From: CAVRIA01 sp963721115
GTDB lineage: Bacteria; Desulfobacterota; Binatia; HRBIN30; CADEER01
DNA length: 64,000 nucleotides
NCBI GenBank assembly: GCA_963721115.1
Contig: CAVRIA010000009.1
Coordinates: 1-64,000 of the forward strand
Direction of reading: 5' to 3'
The translations under genes were made by a program, and so were the position numbers. Shown in pieces: positions 19,564 to 28,589 of the stretch (positions within the stretch are counted from its first letter, which is position 1; every line of letters begins with the position of its first letter). The notes beneath the pieces were generated by a model. It did not search any database, was not told the origin of the DNA, and was given only the letters and a program-made list of their open reading frames with translations.

Positions 19564-19737
19564 CTAGCGCAACCCGATCTCGAGGTCGACCAGATGGGCA
19601 GCTCGTTCAGACGCTGCGCAAAGAGGGAGACGATCTGCCGCTGAAATCGCACGCCGGAGGCTTGCTTGCCGCGGCCGTCTGGGTTCTCGAGTGGCGAGCT
19701 GGCGAGCCTGGTGAAGGAGATCCTCGTGAAGGCTCAC
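19564..19737 (-). pseudogene. truncated HEPN-like toxin
   Basis: The GTG at 19737 overlaps the upstream stop (GTGA). The encoded 57 residues begin VSLHEDLLHQARQLATREPR RPRQASLRRAISAA in two runs. The second run resembles HEPN proteins of the type that continue 'SAAYYALFH'. Here the sequence after AISAA diverges and stops at 19564. The RX4-6H catalytic motif of HEPN nucleases is absent, so it is probably a dead toxin. The assignment rests on a short block. Confidence 0.45.
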
Positions 19738-19997
19738 TCTTCGGTCTCGGAAGCGCCGCGGAAGCGAACGTAGACCCACGGTTCTCGCTTGCGAAGTCTG
19801 TCGTGAACGGCATCACGAACCAGGGTGCGGAGTCGCGCTCTGGTCTCTCGGTCAAGGTCCTCGTCCTTGAGGGTGACCCACACCCAGATTGCTTCGTCGC
19901 CGGTGCTGTCCTCGCCCGTCTCTACCCGCCAATCCAGCACGGCGGCCGGAAGGCCCTTCACCTTTCGGAGTGCGCTCTCGATTCCCTCGCTGAGCAT
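19734..19997 (-). CDS. 87-residue protein paired with a HEPN remnant, candidate antitoxin
   Basis: MLSEGIESALRKVKGLPAAV starts a small protein with an acidic middle (TGEDSTGDEAIWVWVTLKDE DLD in two runs) and a basic C-terminus ending VYVRFRGASETEE. It has alternating hydrophobic strands and one helix of ETRARLRTLVRDAVHDRL. I do not recognise a named family. Four-base overlap with the following HEPN-like gene is typical of toxin-antitoxin pairs, which suggests this is the partner of that toxin. It is complete while the partner is broken. Confidence 0.65.
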   Translation of the reverse strand: MLSEGIESALRKVKGLPAAVLDWRVETGEDSTGDEAIWVWVTLKDEDLDRETRARLRTLVRDAVHDRLRKREPWVYVRFRGASETEE

Positions 19998-20081
19998 GGA
20001 TGTCTTCTACCTAATTCCGAGCTCCCGGTCGACCGGTTATACGTTAGGAGATGCCTTTCGCCTCCACTCCGATCACCGGTT

Positions 20082-20273
20082 ACCTTCCAGTGCGTGGCGC
20101 TCGGCGCCTACTATCCCGACAGCCTTCACGAGGATCGGTTCATCCTGATCGGGTATTCCCGCCGGCAGCGGCTGCTGTATGTCGTTCACGCCGAGGTCGA
20201 GGCGGCCGCGATCCGCATCATCAGCGCACGAAAGGCGACGAAGCATGAGAAAACGCGCTACGAGAACGACTGA
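20082..20273 (+). pseudogene. BrnT-like toxin, C-terminal part only
   Basis: The frame reads ALGAYYPDSLHEDRFILIGY, then SRRQRLLYVVHAEVEAAAIR and IISARKATKHEKTRYEND. This is the second half of BrnT, an RNase toxin of the RelE fold, including the RIISAR-A-K-E--RY box with catalytic residues. The first half (with the WD-K---N--KHGV-FEEA segment of the family) cannot be found in any frame upstream, so the gene is truncated at its 5' end. Its 3' end overlaps the antitoxin gene by 29 bases, the usual BrnTA arrangement. Confidence 0.75.
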
Positions 20274-20580
20274 TCCCCTCGACGGCCCGGTGGATTTTTC
20301 CCGCTTCGGACCGATGCGGCGCAACGCGTTCGCCGGCGCGGGCGAGCCGGGCGGACCCTCTCTCCTGGCGCTGTGGGAGATGCCGCAGCTGGCGACCGAT
20401 GCCGTGCTGATGCGGCGCGGCCACCCGGGGAAGGGAAAGCATCGAACGACGGTGGTCCGATCGGTGCGGTTGCCGGAGGAGCTCTGGAAGGAGCTGGAGC
20501 GGAAGGCCCGCTCCAAGCACCTCAACCTGCACCAGGCGATGCGCGCCGCACTGCTCGGCTGGATCCGCCGGGCCGGTTGA
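20245..20580 (+). CDS. BrnA-like antitoxin
   Basis: A 111-residue protein overlapping the end of the BrnT remnant. The N-terminus (TRTTDPLDGPVDFSRF) is the flexible toxin-binding part and the C-terminal VVRSVRLPEELWKELERKAR forms a ribbon-helix-helix DNA-binding domain. It appears intact although its toxin has lost its N-terminal half. In a complete module it would neutralise BrnT and repress the operon; here its promoter and toxin may both be gone. Confidence 0.7.
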   Translation: MRKRATRTTDPLDGPVDFSRFGPMRRNAFAGAGEPGGPSLLALWEMPQLATDAVLMRRGHPGKGKHRTTVVRSVRLPEELWKELERKARSKHLNLHQAMRAALLGWIRRAG

Positions 20581-20714
20581 GCGGCGTCTCACTTCGCCTG
20601 CCCGCTGCCGTCAGGGCTGGTTCATCGAGCGGGCCGCCGCGCTGCTGTGACGGCGAGCGATTCGTGGAGGAGATGCGCCGGACCGGCAGGTGTCGCCTCC
20701 TGGGCAGGGAGCGC

Positions 20715-21410
20715 TCAGTCTTTCAGGAACGTCACCTTCCCTGTCGCCACGTCGTACATTCCACCCACCAACGCGACCTTCCCCTCGTCGAGAGACTTCT
20801 TCAGATACGGGCTTCTCTCGCGGATCTCTTTCACCGCCTGGCGGACGTTCTCCTCGGCGACCTTCGTGACACAGGCCTTGTCCTTCGCGTCGCTGCAGCC
20901 CGCGGCCGCGACGGCAGGGTGGATCTTCGCCAGAAGGCCGGTGAGGTTGCCCAGCTCGACGCCGTCGATCGCCCCTTTGACGGCGCCGCAATCGGTGTGC
21001 CCGAGCACGACGATGAGCTTCGTGCCCACCTTGACCGCGTATTCGAGGCTGCCGAGCTCGTCGTCGTTCACGACGTTCCCGGCCACGCGCACACCGAACA
21101 CGTCGCCGATCCCCTGGTCGAAGACGACCTCCACGGGAACGCGGGAGTCCATGCACCCGAGGACCGCCGCGAACGGGAACTGTCCCGGTGCCGTGGCCAA
21201 CACCTTCGCCGACCAGTCGCGCCGCTTCGCCGTGTTCGAGGCGAAGCGGAGGTTGCCCTCCTTCAACCGTTCGAGCGCCGCTGCCGGCGTCATCGCCGCC
21301 TGGGACTCCCGCGTCTGGATCTCAGGCTTGGCCGCCGGGGCCTGCTGGGCTGCGAGGGGGGCGGGCAGGGTGGAAAGGCAGACACCGATCGCGACGATGA
21401 GTCGTTTCAT
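20715..21410 (-). CDS. periplasmic beta-class carbonic anhydrase
   Basis: A 231-residue protein with signal peptide MKRLIVAIGVCLSTLPAPLA (cleavage after AQQ). Zinc ligands are visible as Cys86 in GCMDSR, and His138 and Cys141 in GHTDCGAVKG; Asp88 and Arg90 form the catalytic dyad. The VRVAGNVVNDDELGSLEYA segment is the usual substrate pocket. It interconverts CO2 and bicarbonate outside the cytoplasm. Transcribed alone on the minus strand. Confidence 0.93.
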   Translation of the reverse strand: MKRLIVAIGVCLSTLPAPLAAQQAPAAKPEIQTRESQAAMTPAAALERLKEGNLRFASNTAKRRDWSAKVLATAPGQFPFAAVLGCMDSRVPVEVVFDQGIGDVFGVRVAGNVVNDDELGSLEYAVKVGTKLIVVLGHTDCGAVKGAIDGVELGNLTGLLAKIHPAVAAAGCSDAKDKACVTKVAEENVRQAVKEIRERSPYLKKSLDEGKVALVGGMYDVATGKVTFLKD

Positions 21411-21652
21411 GGTGCTCAGTATCCTTCTTTCGGGTGAGCCGTGTCTACCGCGAGCGCGGGGTTAGCCCGTCTAAACGGCCACGCCGACAGTCTGCACAGG
21501 GCAAGAGAGCCGCGACCCGACATCGATGAATTTCCTTGCCCGAACAGATGAAATATTGTAGCCAAGAGATCGAGATCAACCGTCCACTTTCTCTGTATCT
21601 GTATGAAGTGCACATCAACCAGTGGCGCTCTTGCCACCAGAAAAGGGGGAGA

Positions 21653-23357
21653 ATGATGGGTACACTGAGAAAGGTCGTGTCAACCGCGGGGGCGTGCGCG
21701 TTTGCGCTGCTGTTCATGCAAACCAACGCGAGCGCTCAGGTCACCAAGCCCGAGGCAGGATGCATCAACACGATCAACAAGGATGCCGCCAAGGTCGCAA
21801 AGACACAGGGCAAGGAGAACAGCTCGTGCGTCAAGAACAAGGGCAAGGGCAAGCTCGGCGCGCAGACGACCGACGACTGCCTGACCGCCGACCCGAAGGG
21901 CAAGGTCGCGAAGGCCAGGTCAAAGACCGGCGCCGATGACACGAAGAAGTGCGGCGGCGGAGCGCCCTTCGGCTATACCTCGCCAACAGCGGCCAATGAC
22001 GCGGCAGAGGACCAGGAAAGGGCCTTAGTCGGGGACATCTACGGCTCGCCTGTCGATGCCGCCATCGTCGATTGCGGCACGAACAAGAACGACTGCAAGT
22101 GCCAGCAGGCGGTCAGCAAGGACGTCGAGAAGATCGCCGCGACGAAGTTCAAGACCTTTCTGAAATGTAAGAAGATAGCGTTGGCGAACCTCGCCGGCGC
22201 CACCGCGGCGGACCTCGAGGGCTGCGTCGACGACTTCTTGAACCCGAACTCGATCGCGGCCAACCCGAAGGGCAAGATCGGGAAGAGCGTGGCCAAGCTG
22301 GGCTCCGACATCACCAAGAAGTGCACGACCAACGTCTTTCCGGGCAATTGCTCGGGAGCAACCCTCGGCACCCTGGCCGACTGCCTCGACGAGCGGGTCG
22401 AGTGCCGCGTCTGCCTGGCGATCAACGCGATCGACGGCCTGAGCGTCGATTGCGACCTGTTCGACGACGGCGCCGCCAACGGCTCGTGCCCGCCGCCCGT
22501 GGTCGCCGCCTGCCCGCTGAGCCCGGGCTCCTACACGACCACGCAGGTCTCGGGTGGAACCCTGAAGGTCTCCACGTTTGCCCCGTTCGCCTTCCCGACG
22601 GGCGGTACGATCGTACAGGACGTGGGCCCAGGGGATGCCAACTGCGTGCACCAGACCATCGTCCCGTACCCGGGCGGCTTCAGCGCGCCGACCTTCTGCG
22701 TGCCTGCGCTCGGCTACTCGGTCCACATCGACCAGACCGGCTGTGGCGTCGGCGAGATCGACTCGGACGGCGGCTCCGACTTCACCGTCACCGAGCTCGG
22801 TGACACCAGCGACGCCTTCGGCCCCTGCAGCCTGCCGAACGTACCCTGCTCGGTCGGCGTCGATGGCTCGATCCGCGTCGACATCACCGTCGGCGACAGC
22901 GTGACGGACGTCTGCGGCGGCCCCGGCACGGCGAACGCGATCGTGGCCATCCCGGTCACTGACGACCACATGGCTGGCCATGGACGCTTCCTGTCCGGAC
23001 GGGGACGGCGCGTACGATCCGGGCACGGACACCCTGATCACGCAGTTCCCGCAGAACCTGGACTTCACGACCGACAAGAATACCGCGACGTTCACCGACC
23101 TCGACGGTGACGGCTGCTCCATCGCCGGCGCCGGCCCGGCCAGCCTGTCGGGGACCGGTGCCTGCATGGACATCGGCGGCGGAACGGTCACCACGGCGGC
23201 CGCGGGAACGATCGGCTCGCCCGCCCTGCCGTTCGACATCACCTTCGACAGCGTGCTGCCGAACTCGATCACCGGTCCGGGCGCGCCCTTGGGTGCCACC
23301 TGCGCCACGCCGCCGCTCATCAACTTCACCGGCAGCGCCACGCGCTGCATCCCGTAA
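21653..23357 (+). CDS. secreted Cys/Lys-rich protein with beta-rich C-terminus, one frameshift
   Basis: Starts at the ATG at 21653 after AAAAGGGGGAGA, a strong ribosome site. A signal peptide ends near ASAQVTK. The next 270 residues are repeats of a Cys-spaced, Lys/Gly/Ala-rich pattern such as CINTINKDAAKVAKTQGKEN and CLTADPKGKVAKARSK, known to me as a recurrent secreted family in Binatota-like genomes. The second half is a beta-rich domain with regularly spaced Cys and Gly. A shift near 22972 (one extra G in GCTGGCC) moves the last 125 residues to another frame that ends at a TAA before a terminator. Function unknown; probably an exported structural or binding protein. Confidence 0.75.
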
Positions 23358-23393
23358 TGACGGGACGAGCAACACCTAGTTCGTAAGTGTCGG

Positions 23394-23427
23394 AAGGCCC
23401 CCGGGCAAACCCCGGGGGCCTTTCTGT
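23394..23427 (+). terminator. rho-independent terminator
   Basis: Perfect 10-bp stem GGCCCCCGGG / CCCGGGGGCC with a CAAA loop followed by TTTCTGTTTT, 37 bases after the stop of the secreted protein gene. It ends that transcription unit. Confidence 0.9.
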
Positions 23428-23439
23428 TTTCGCAGAGGG

Positions 23440-23552
23440 TCTTTGCGAAAAAAGTCCGGATGCGGGCTGAATCCGTCATTCCCGCGAAAGCGGGAATCCA
23501 TCGGACACCCCGCTACCTTCTCACCTGGATGCCCGCTTTCGCGGGCATGACG
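23440..23552. repeat. REP-like repeat (CGCGAAAGCGGG type), copy 2
   Basis: GTCATTCCCGCGAAAGCGGG and GCCCGCTTTCGCGGGCATGA arms flank a GGACACCCCGC centre at 23475-23552. An AAAAGTCCGGATGCGG block just before it is also present before copy 3, so the full unit is longer than the palindromes. Confidence 0.9.
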
Positions 23553-23695
23553 AGTGGGAGCTCGCTCGACCTTTTGTGCAAAGCCCCGCGGAGGGCCTCC
23601 GCCATCACTCGTTGACGAATACCGCGCACCCTGCTCTTGTCGGGCATGGTCTTTCGCGTCGCCCCGAGCGGCGCGCGGGGTCCGATCGGCGAACC

Positions 23696-24238
23696 ATGAA
23701 CAAGCGCTTTTGCTCGGCAATCGCCCTCGCTCTGCTCGTGGCGGTACCGTCCGCCCTGCTGGCGAACGACGAGCCGGACGAGCCGATTCCCGGCAAGATG
23801 CTGGTGGTCAGAGCCGAGCGGCTGGTCAAGGTCGTCGGCCGCCCGTCCGGCGGGGACCTGGCGCTGCCGGCCGTAGGCAACCCGACCGTGGATGGGGCGA
23901 CGATCCGCTTCTTCGACACCGTCACCTTCCCGGGCGGCGGGGCGGGCGACGTCACGTACGACCTCGACGCCAGCGGGTGGAAAGGGCTGGGCAGGCCCGC
24001 CGGCTCGAAGGGATTCGAGTACAGGGGCAAGGACGCGGTTCCGGCCGACGACGTCTGCAAGCTCGTCATCCTGAAGCCCAAGGTCATCAAGGCCGTGTGC
24101 AGGGGAACGGCGGTCGAGATCCCGTTCGCGCCACCGTTCCTCGGGCCGGCCGGCGTCATTCTCACCGTCGGTACCAGCTCGCAAGAGATACTGCATGGAG
24201 TTCGGCGGCGCGGAGAAGAGAAACGATGCGAAGGCTGA
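23696..24238 (+). CDS. small secreted protein of the CMEFGG type, C-terminus frameshifted
   Basis: MNKRFCSAIALALLVAVPSA is a signal peptide (cleavage after LLAND). The mature protein has IPGKMLVVRAERLVKVVGRP, FFDTVTFPGGGAGDV and VCKLVILKPKVIKAVCRGTA, a beta-sandwich pattern seen repeatedly among exported proteins of this lineage. In relatives the chain ends with a KRYC-EFGG motif; that motif (RYCMEFGGAEKRNDA) is present at 24181-24225 but one frame over, so a shift near 24183 has displaced the natural end. The stop at 24238 is then artificial. Function unknown. Confidence 0.65.
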   Translation: MNKRFCSAIALALLVAVPSALLANDEPDEPIPGKMLVVRAERLVKVVGRPSGGDLALPAVGNPTVDGATIRFFDTVTFPGGGAGDVTYDLDASGWKGLGRPAGSKGFEYRGKDAVPADDVCKLVILKPKVIKAVCRGTAVEIPFAPPFLGPAGVILTVGTSSQEILHGVRRRGEEKRCEG

Positions 24239-25667
24239 CGAAGCGCAAGGGAGCGCCAGCCCCCGAGCCAGTGCTCGGAGCTCGCGCCGACGCCGACGGC
24301 CACGGCGACCGAGACGCACGCGCCGACCGACACACCGACCGCGACCGCCAACGCCGACTCTGGAGCCACTCGAGGTCCACTCCGACGCCGAGTGGGTGCG
24401 CGACAGCGCCGATCGGGTGGTCCTCCTGCGCGGCGCGAACTACTCCGGCCTGGAGTTCGGCAACTTCATCGGCCACCCGCACGGGCCGGAGGAGTCGGAC
24501 TTCGCGCAGATGGAAGGCTGGGGCTTCGACGTCATCCGCCTGCCGATCGCCTGGAACTATCTGGAGCCACAGCCGAATCAGCTCGACGAGAGCTACCTCA
24601 CCGACCAGGTCGACCCCATCGTCGGCTGGGCCGACCAGCACGGCATGCTGGTCGTCCTCGAGATGCACCAGTTCCAGTGGTCGCCGTTCTTCACCAACGG
24701 CAACGGCGCCCCCGCCTGGACCTGCGCGGGCCGCGGCTACTCGGACGACTACGCCGGCACTCTCGCCGCGGCCTGCGACTTCTTCACCGGCGCGACGGCG
24801 ACCGACGGGCGCACGCTCATGGATCACTTCGCCGACGTCTGGCGCCTGGTCGCGCGCCACTTCGCCGGCGATCGCCGCATCGCCGGCTTCGACTTCTTCA
24901 ATGAGGCGCCCGGCGTCGGCTGCGCGCCGTTGCCGCCGGGGACGTTCGAGCGCGACGCGTTGATCCCGTTCTATCGCACGTTGCGCCAGGCGGTGAGCGA
25001 GGAGGGCGCCGACTCGATCCTGTTCTTCGACCCGCCCGTGTTCCGCAACCTCGGCGTCGGTATCTACGCCGAGCCGATGGGGCCCAACGTCGTCTACGCG
25101 CCGCACCTCTATACAGAGACCTACGGCCTTCCCAACCTCAAGTACGACGGCAACGCGGCGGCGATCACCGCCGACTACGACCTCGCGGCGACGGAGGCGG
25201 CGACGCTCGGCGGGCCGCTGCTGTGCGGCGAGTACGGCGGCAACACGGCCGTCGCGGGAGGGTATCTCGACGCCACCACGCAGTTCGTGCGCGACACGCT
25301 GGCGGAGCAGGACCGGCGGCTGATCGGCGGCGCCGTGTGGGCGTACTTCCCGTCCGACAACACGTTCAGCGTCGTCGACGCCGCCGGCAACCCGAAGGGG
25401 GATCTGGTCGACGTCCTCACCCACCCGTACGCCAGGCGCGTCGCCGGCGTGCCCCTGTCGATGAGCTTCGACGCCGGGAGCGGCGAGTTCTCGTTCTCCT
25501 TCCAGGACGATGCGGCGCACGACGTTCCGGACCCGACGGAGATCTTCCTGCCGGCGAGCGTCTCCGGGACGATCGAGGTCAGCGACGGGAGCTACACGCG
25601 GTCGGGCAGCCGGCTGCTCTACTACCGCGGCTCGCCCGGCACGCACACGATCCACGTCCTGCCCTGA
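24195..25667 (+). CDS. GH5-family glycoside hydrolase, secreted, 5' end unresolved
   Basis: From about 24378 the frame encodes a complete GH5 (cellulase / endoglycoceramidase-like) barrel: VVLLRGANYSGLEFGN, FDVIRLPIAWNYLEP, the acid/base Glu in FDFFNEAPG, VYAPHLYTE, and the nucleophile Glu in LLCGEYGGN. A C-terminal beta-sandwich follows, ending in YYRGSPGTHTIHVLP. Before the barrel the frame passes through a Thr/Pro-coding stretch that in another frame reads APTPTATATETHAPTDTPT, the type of linker that follows a lipobox cysteine. So the real start and signal sequence are lost in frameshifts or a collapsed repeat, and the first codons at 24195 belong to the preceding gene's CMEFGG motif. It would hydrolyse beta-glycosidic bonds in an exported glucan or glycolipid. 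Confidence 0.75.
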   Translation: MEFGGAEKRNDAKADEAQGSASPRASARSSRRRRRPRRPRRTRRPTHRPRPPTPTLEPLEVHSDAEWVRDSADRVVLLRGANYSGLEFGNFIGHPHGPEESDFAQMEGWGFDVIRLPIAWNYLEPQPNQLDESYLTDQVDPIVGWADQHGMLVVLEMHQFQWSPFFTNGNGAPAWTCAGRGYSDDYAGTLAAACDFFTGATATDGRTLMDHFADVWRLVARHFAGDRRIAGFDFFNEAPGVGCAPLPPGTFERDALIPFYRTLRQAVSEEGADSILFFDPPVFRNLGVGIYAEPMGPNVVYAPHLYTETYGLPNLKYDGNAAAITADYDLAATEAATLGGPLLCGEYGGNTAVAGGYLDATTQFVRDTLAEQDRRLIGGAVWAYFPSDNTFSVVDAAGNPKGDLVDVLTHPYARRVAGVPLSMSFDAGSGEFSFSFQDDAAHDVPDPTEIFLPASVSGTIEVSDGSYTRSGSRLLYYRGSPGTHTIHVLP

Positions 25668-25681
25668 GCGGGCGCGACGCA

Positions 25682-26074
25682 CTAGCGCCACACTCCGAGC
25701 AGGTTGGGGTGCAGGGAGCCGTTCGACAGAGGCGCGCGGTAGATGTCGAACATGGCGGCGGCGAGCAGGCCGGCCACGACGGCGGTCACGATCAGCGCGT
25801 GATAGGCGGCCGGAGTCCGCTGGTGCACCAGGCGCGCCACCCAGCGCGCCAGGGCGTAGCAGAGGACGACGTACAGACCCGCCTGCAGCACGAAAAGGGC
25901 GGCGACGAAGCGCGAGGCGTAGTCGGGCTCGGCCAGGGCGGCGGCCGAGGTGAGTAGAGCGAACAGGAACAAGCGCACGGTCGGCACCCGCCCGCTCTCG
26001 ATCATGAAGTAGGGGACGGGCAGCGTCAGGATCAGCGCCAGCCACAGGATCCACTTCGTCGCCCTCACGGACAT
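25682..26074 (-). CDS. small integral membrane protein
   Basis: 130 residues with four hydrophobic segments: about residues 8-25 (ILWLALILTLPVPYFMI), 34-50, 57-78 (VAALFVLQAGLYVVLCYALA) and 92-110. A short polar C-terminus ends NLLGVWR. No family recognised. It converges on the GH5 gene and its start is divergent from the adenylate cyclase gene. Confidence 0.7.
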   Translation of the reverse strand: MSVRATKWILWLALILTLPVPYFMIESGRVPTVRLFLFALLTSAAALAEPDYASRFVAALFVLQAGLYVVLCYALARWVARLVHQRTPAAYHALIVTAVVAGLLAAAMFDIYRAPLSNGSLHPNLLGVWR

Positions 26075-26186
26075 CTCGTCTCCGCCGCCTCGACGTCTCT
26101 CTTACCGCAGGAGCGGCTCGATCGCGAAGGGCGCCGGCATTTCGATTGTTCCGCTCCCGACCGTGGGTTAGCATGCGTCGCCGATC

Positions 26187-28367
26187 ATGTTCTGGCGACT
26201 CTTCACTCCCATGCGCCTGGCCCTTCTCATCGGCGTGGCGCTGTCGGTCCTGCGCTTTCAGGGCTGCCTCTACCTGAGCCTGACCGACATACGCGCCATG
26301 GACTACCGCCTGCTGCAGCGCGGCGTGCTGAAGCCGGGGCCCGAGGTGGCGATCGTGGCCATCGACGACGACAGCGTGGCCGCGATCGGGCGCTGGCCCT
26401 GGCCGCGTTCGATTCTCGCCCAGCTGGTGACCGACGTCGCCGCGGCGGATCCGGCCGTCATCGGCTTCGACATCGTCTTCTCCGAGTCGTCGGCGTTTCG
26501 GGAGGGGGAGGGGTTGTCGGCCCGCCCCAAGCACCTCGATTTGAACACGTGGGACATGGTGCAGGCCGCCATGCAGGACCAGGACACCACCCTGGTCGAG
26601 GCGGTGAAGAAGTCCGACCGCGCCGTGCTCGGGTACTTCTTCAACTTCGAGGGTCCGAAGAGCCCCGACACGTCGTCGCGCGTGTCGATGTACAACGTCG
26701 TCCAGGGCAGCGCGATCGGCCGCTCGCGTGTGCCGATCGGGCGAGAGATACGGCCCAACCTCCCGCCGTTCAACGCCGCGGCGCGAGAGGTCGGCTACTT
26801 CAACGTCATCCCCGACAAGAACGACGGGTCGATCCGCCGCGCCCCGTTGGCCGTCCGCTACGGCAACGACATGGCGATCCCGCTTTCCCTGGCCATGCTG
26901 CGCGTCTACAAGCCCGACTGGCCGCTGGGGATTCGCTTCGGCGACTTCGGCGTCGACAGCGTTCGCATCGGCAAGATCGACGTCCCGGTGGACGAGAACG
27001 GCCAGCTGGTGATCAACTACCGCGGCCCGGGCATGACCTTCCCGCACTACCCCGCCAAGGACGTGCTGTCGGGCAAGATCCCCGCCGAGCGTTTTCGCGG
27101 CAAGATGGTCCTGATCGGGATCACGGCGACGGCCGTGCAGGACATTCGGGTGACGCCGTTCGACGTCGTCTGCCCCGGCGTCGAGATCCACGCCAACGTG
27201 ATCGACAACATCCTGAAGGGCGACTTCATCATTCAGCCCAACTGGCTGGTGCTGGTCGACATCGCCGCCCTGCTCACCCTGACCCTGATCATCGGCTTCA
27301 CCATGCGCTACACGCGCGGTCTGGTGGCCGCCGCCCTGGTCGTCGCCCTTCTCGTCCTCTATCTGGTCGCGACGCAATGGCTGTTCGTGAACGATGGCCT
27401 GCCGCTGACGATCGTGTACGCGCTGCTCGCCATCGCGCTCACCTACGCCAGCATCGCCGTGCAGCACTACATGACCGAAGAGCGCGAGAAGAAGAAGATT
27501 CGCAAGGCGCTCGATCTCTACCTGAGCCCCTCGATGGCGAAGCTGGTCAGCGACCAGCCGGAGCGGCTCAAGCTGGGCGGCGAGAAGCGCGAGCTGACGG
27601 TGTTCTTCTCCGACATCCGCGGCTTCACCACGATCGCCGAGCGCCTGCAGCCGGAAGAGCTGGTCGAGCTGCTCAACGTCTACCTCGGCGACATGACGGA
27701 CATCATCTTCAAGTACGACGGCATGCTCGACAAGTACATCGGCGACGCCGTCATGGCGGTGTGGGGCGCCCCCCTCCCGCAGGAGGACCACGCCCAGCGC
27801 GCCTGCCGCGCCACCATGCAGATGCTGTCCCGCCTGGAGACGCTGAACGAGGAGTGGCAGGGCCGGGGATGGCCGAGGCTCTCCATCGGCATCGGCGTCA
27901 ACACCGGGCCGATGGTGTTCGGCAACATGGGATCGGCGCAGCACCTCAGCCTCACGGTGATGGGCGACAACGTCAACCTGGGCGCGCGCCTGGAAGGTCT
28001 CAACAAGCTGTACGGCACGCACGCGATCGCCACCGAGAGCACGCTGCATGCGGCGGGCGACCTGGTCGTGGCGCGCGAGCTCGACCTGGTGCGCGTGAAG
28101 GGCAAGTTCGAGGCCGTGCGCATCTTCGAGATGCTCGGCATGAACGGCGACCGCGCCCGCTGGGCCCTTCTGCTGGAGCGCTTCAACGCCGCGATCGAGA
28201 CCTACCGGCAACAGCGCTGGGAGGAGGCGCGGGCCATGTTCCGGGCCATTCTCGACGAGAATCCCGACGACGGCCCGTCGCGACTGTACCTGGCGCGCTG
28301 CCAGGCGATGCAGGCGACTCCCCCTCCTCCGAACTGGGACGGCGTCACGGTGATGGAGACGAAGTAG
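26187..28367 (+). CDS. CHASE2-domain class III adenylate/guanylate cyclase
   Basis: 726 residues. A short N-terminal membrane segment is followed by a periplasmic CHASE2 sensor (EVAIVAIDDDSVAAIGRWPW, IGFDIVFSE, PGVEIHANVIDNIL). Three transmembrane helices follow (about residues 350-440) and then the cyclase domain with FSDIRGFTTI, YIGDAVMAVWGAP (the two metal aspartates) and TVMGDNVNLGARLEG. A C-terminal helical TPR-like stretch (AAIETYRQQRWEEARAMFRA) ends the protein. It would make cAMP (or cGMP) in response to an extracellular cue. A second, differently wired cyclase lies at 40796-42646. Confidence 0.92.
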   Translation: MFWRLFTPMRLALLIGVALSVLRFQGCLYLSLTDIRAMDYRLLQRGVLKPGPEVAIVAIDDDSVAAIGRWPWPRSILAQLVTDVAAADPAVIGFDIVFSESSAFREGEGLSARPKHLDLNTWDMVQAAMQDQDTTLVEAVKKSDRAVLGYFFNFEGPKSPDTSSRVSMYNVVQGSAIGRSRVPIGREIRPNLPPFNAAAREVGYFNVIPDKNDGSIRRAPLAVRYGNDMAIPLSLAMLRVYKPDWPLGIRFGDFGVDSVRIGKIDVPVDENGQLVINYRGPGMTFPHYPAKDVLSGKIPAERFRGKMVLIGITATAVQDIRVTPFDVVCPGVEIHANVIDNILKGDFIIQPNWLVLVDIAALLTLTLIIGFTMRYTRGLVAAALVVALLVLYLVATQWLFVNDGLPLTIVYALLAIALTYASIAVQHYMTEEREKKKIRKALDLYLSPSMAKLVSDQPERLKLGGEKRELTVFFSDIRGFTTIAERLQPEELVELLNVYLGDMTDIIFKYDGMLDKYIGDAVMAVWGAPLPQEDHAQRACRATMQMLSRLETLNEEWQGRGWPRLSIGIGVNTGPMVFGNMGSAQHLSLTVMGDNVNLGARLEGLNKLYGTHAIATESTLHAAGDLVVARELDLVRVKGKFEAVRIFEMLGMNGDRARWALLLERFNAAIETYRQQRWEEARAMFRAILDENPDDGPSRLYLARCQAMQATPPPPNWDGVTVMETK

Positions 28368-28589
28368 GGGTGGCGAGAGGCGTGATTCGGGCTTTGCCCA
28401 AAAATCCGCCCGCTGACCCCGCCAGTTTTCCGTGTAAAGTCGCTGGAATGTTGGATCCTCGAGAACCGACAGCCTACATACCGAAGAACTCGACAAGCTT
28501 ACGGCCGCCGCACCGCCATCTCGCGATCAATGGCCAAAGCCCGGTCACCGGTCACGCCCCTTTTTGAACAGTCCTGCCCTTCTCCCCTC

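Noticed and set aside
24162..28496. A 1444-codon open frame on the minus strand across the GH5 and cyclase genes
   Set aside because: The plus strand carries two clear domain proteins with catalytic motifs over the same bases. The minus frame is low in hydrophobic order and rich in Arg/His/Gly, typical of a GC-rich shadow frame.
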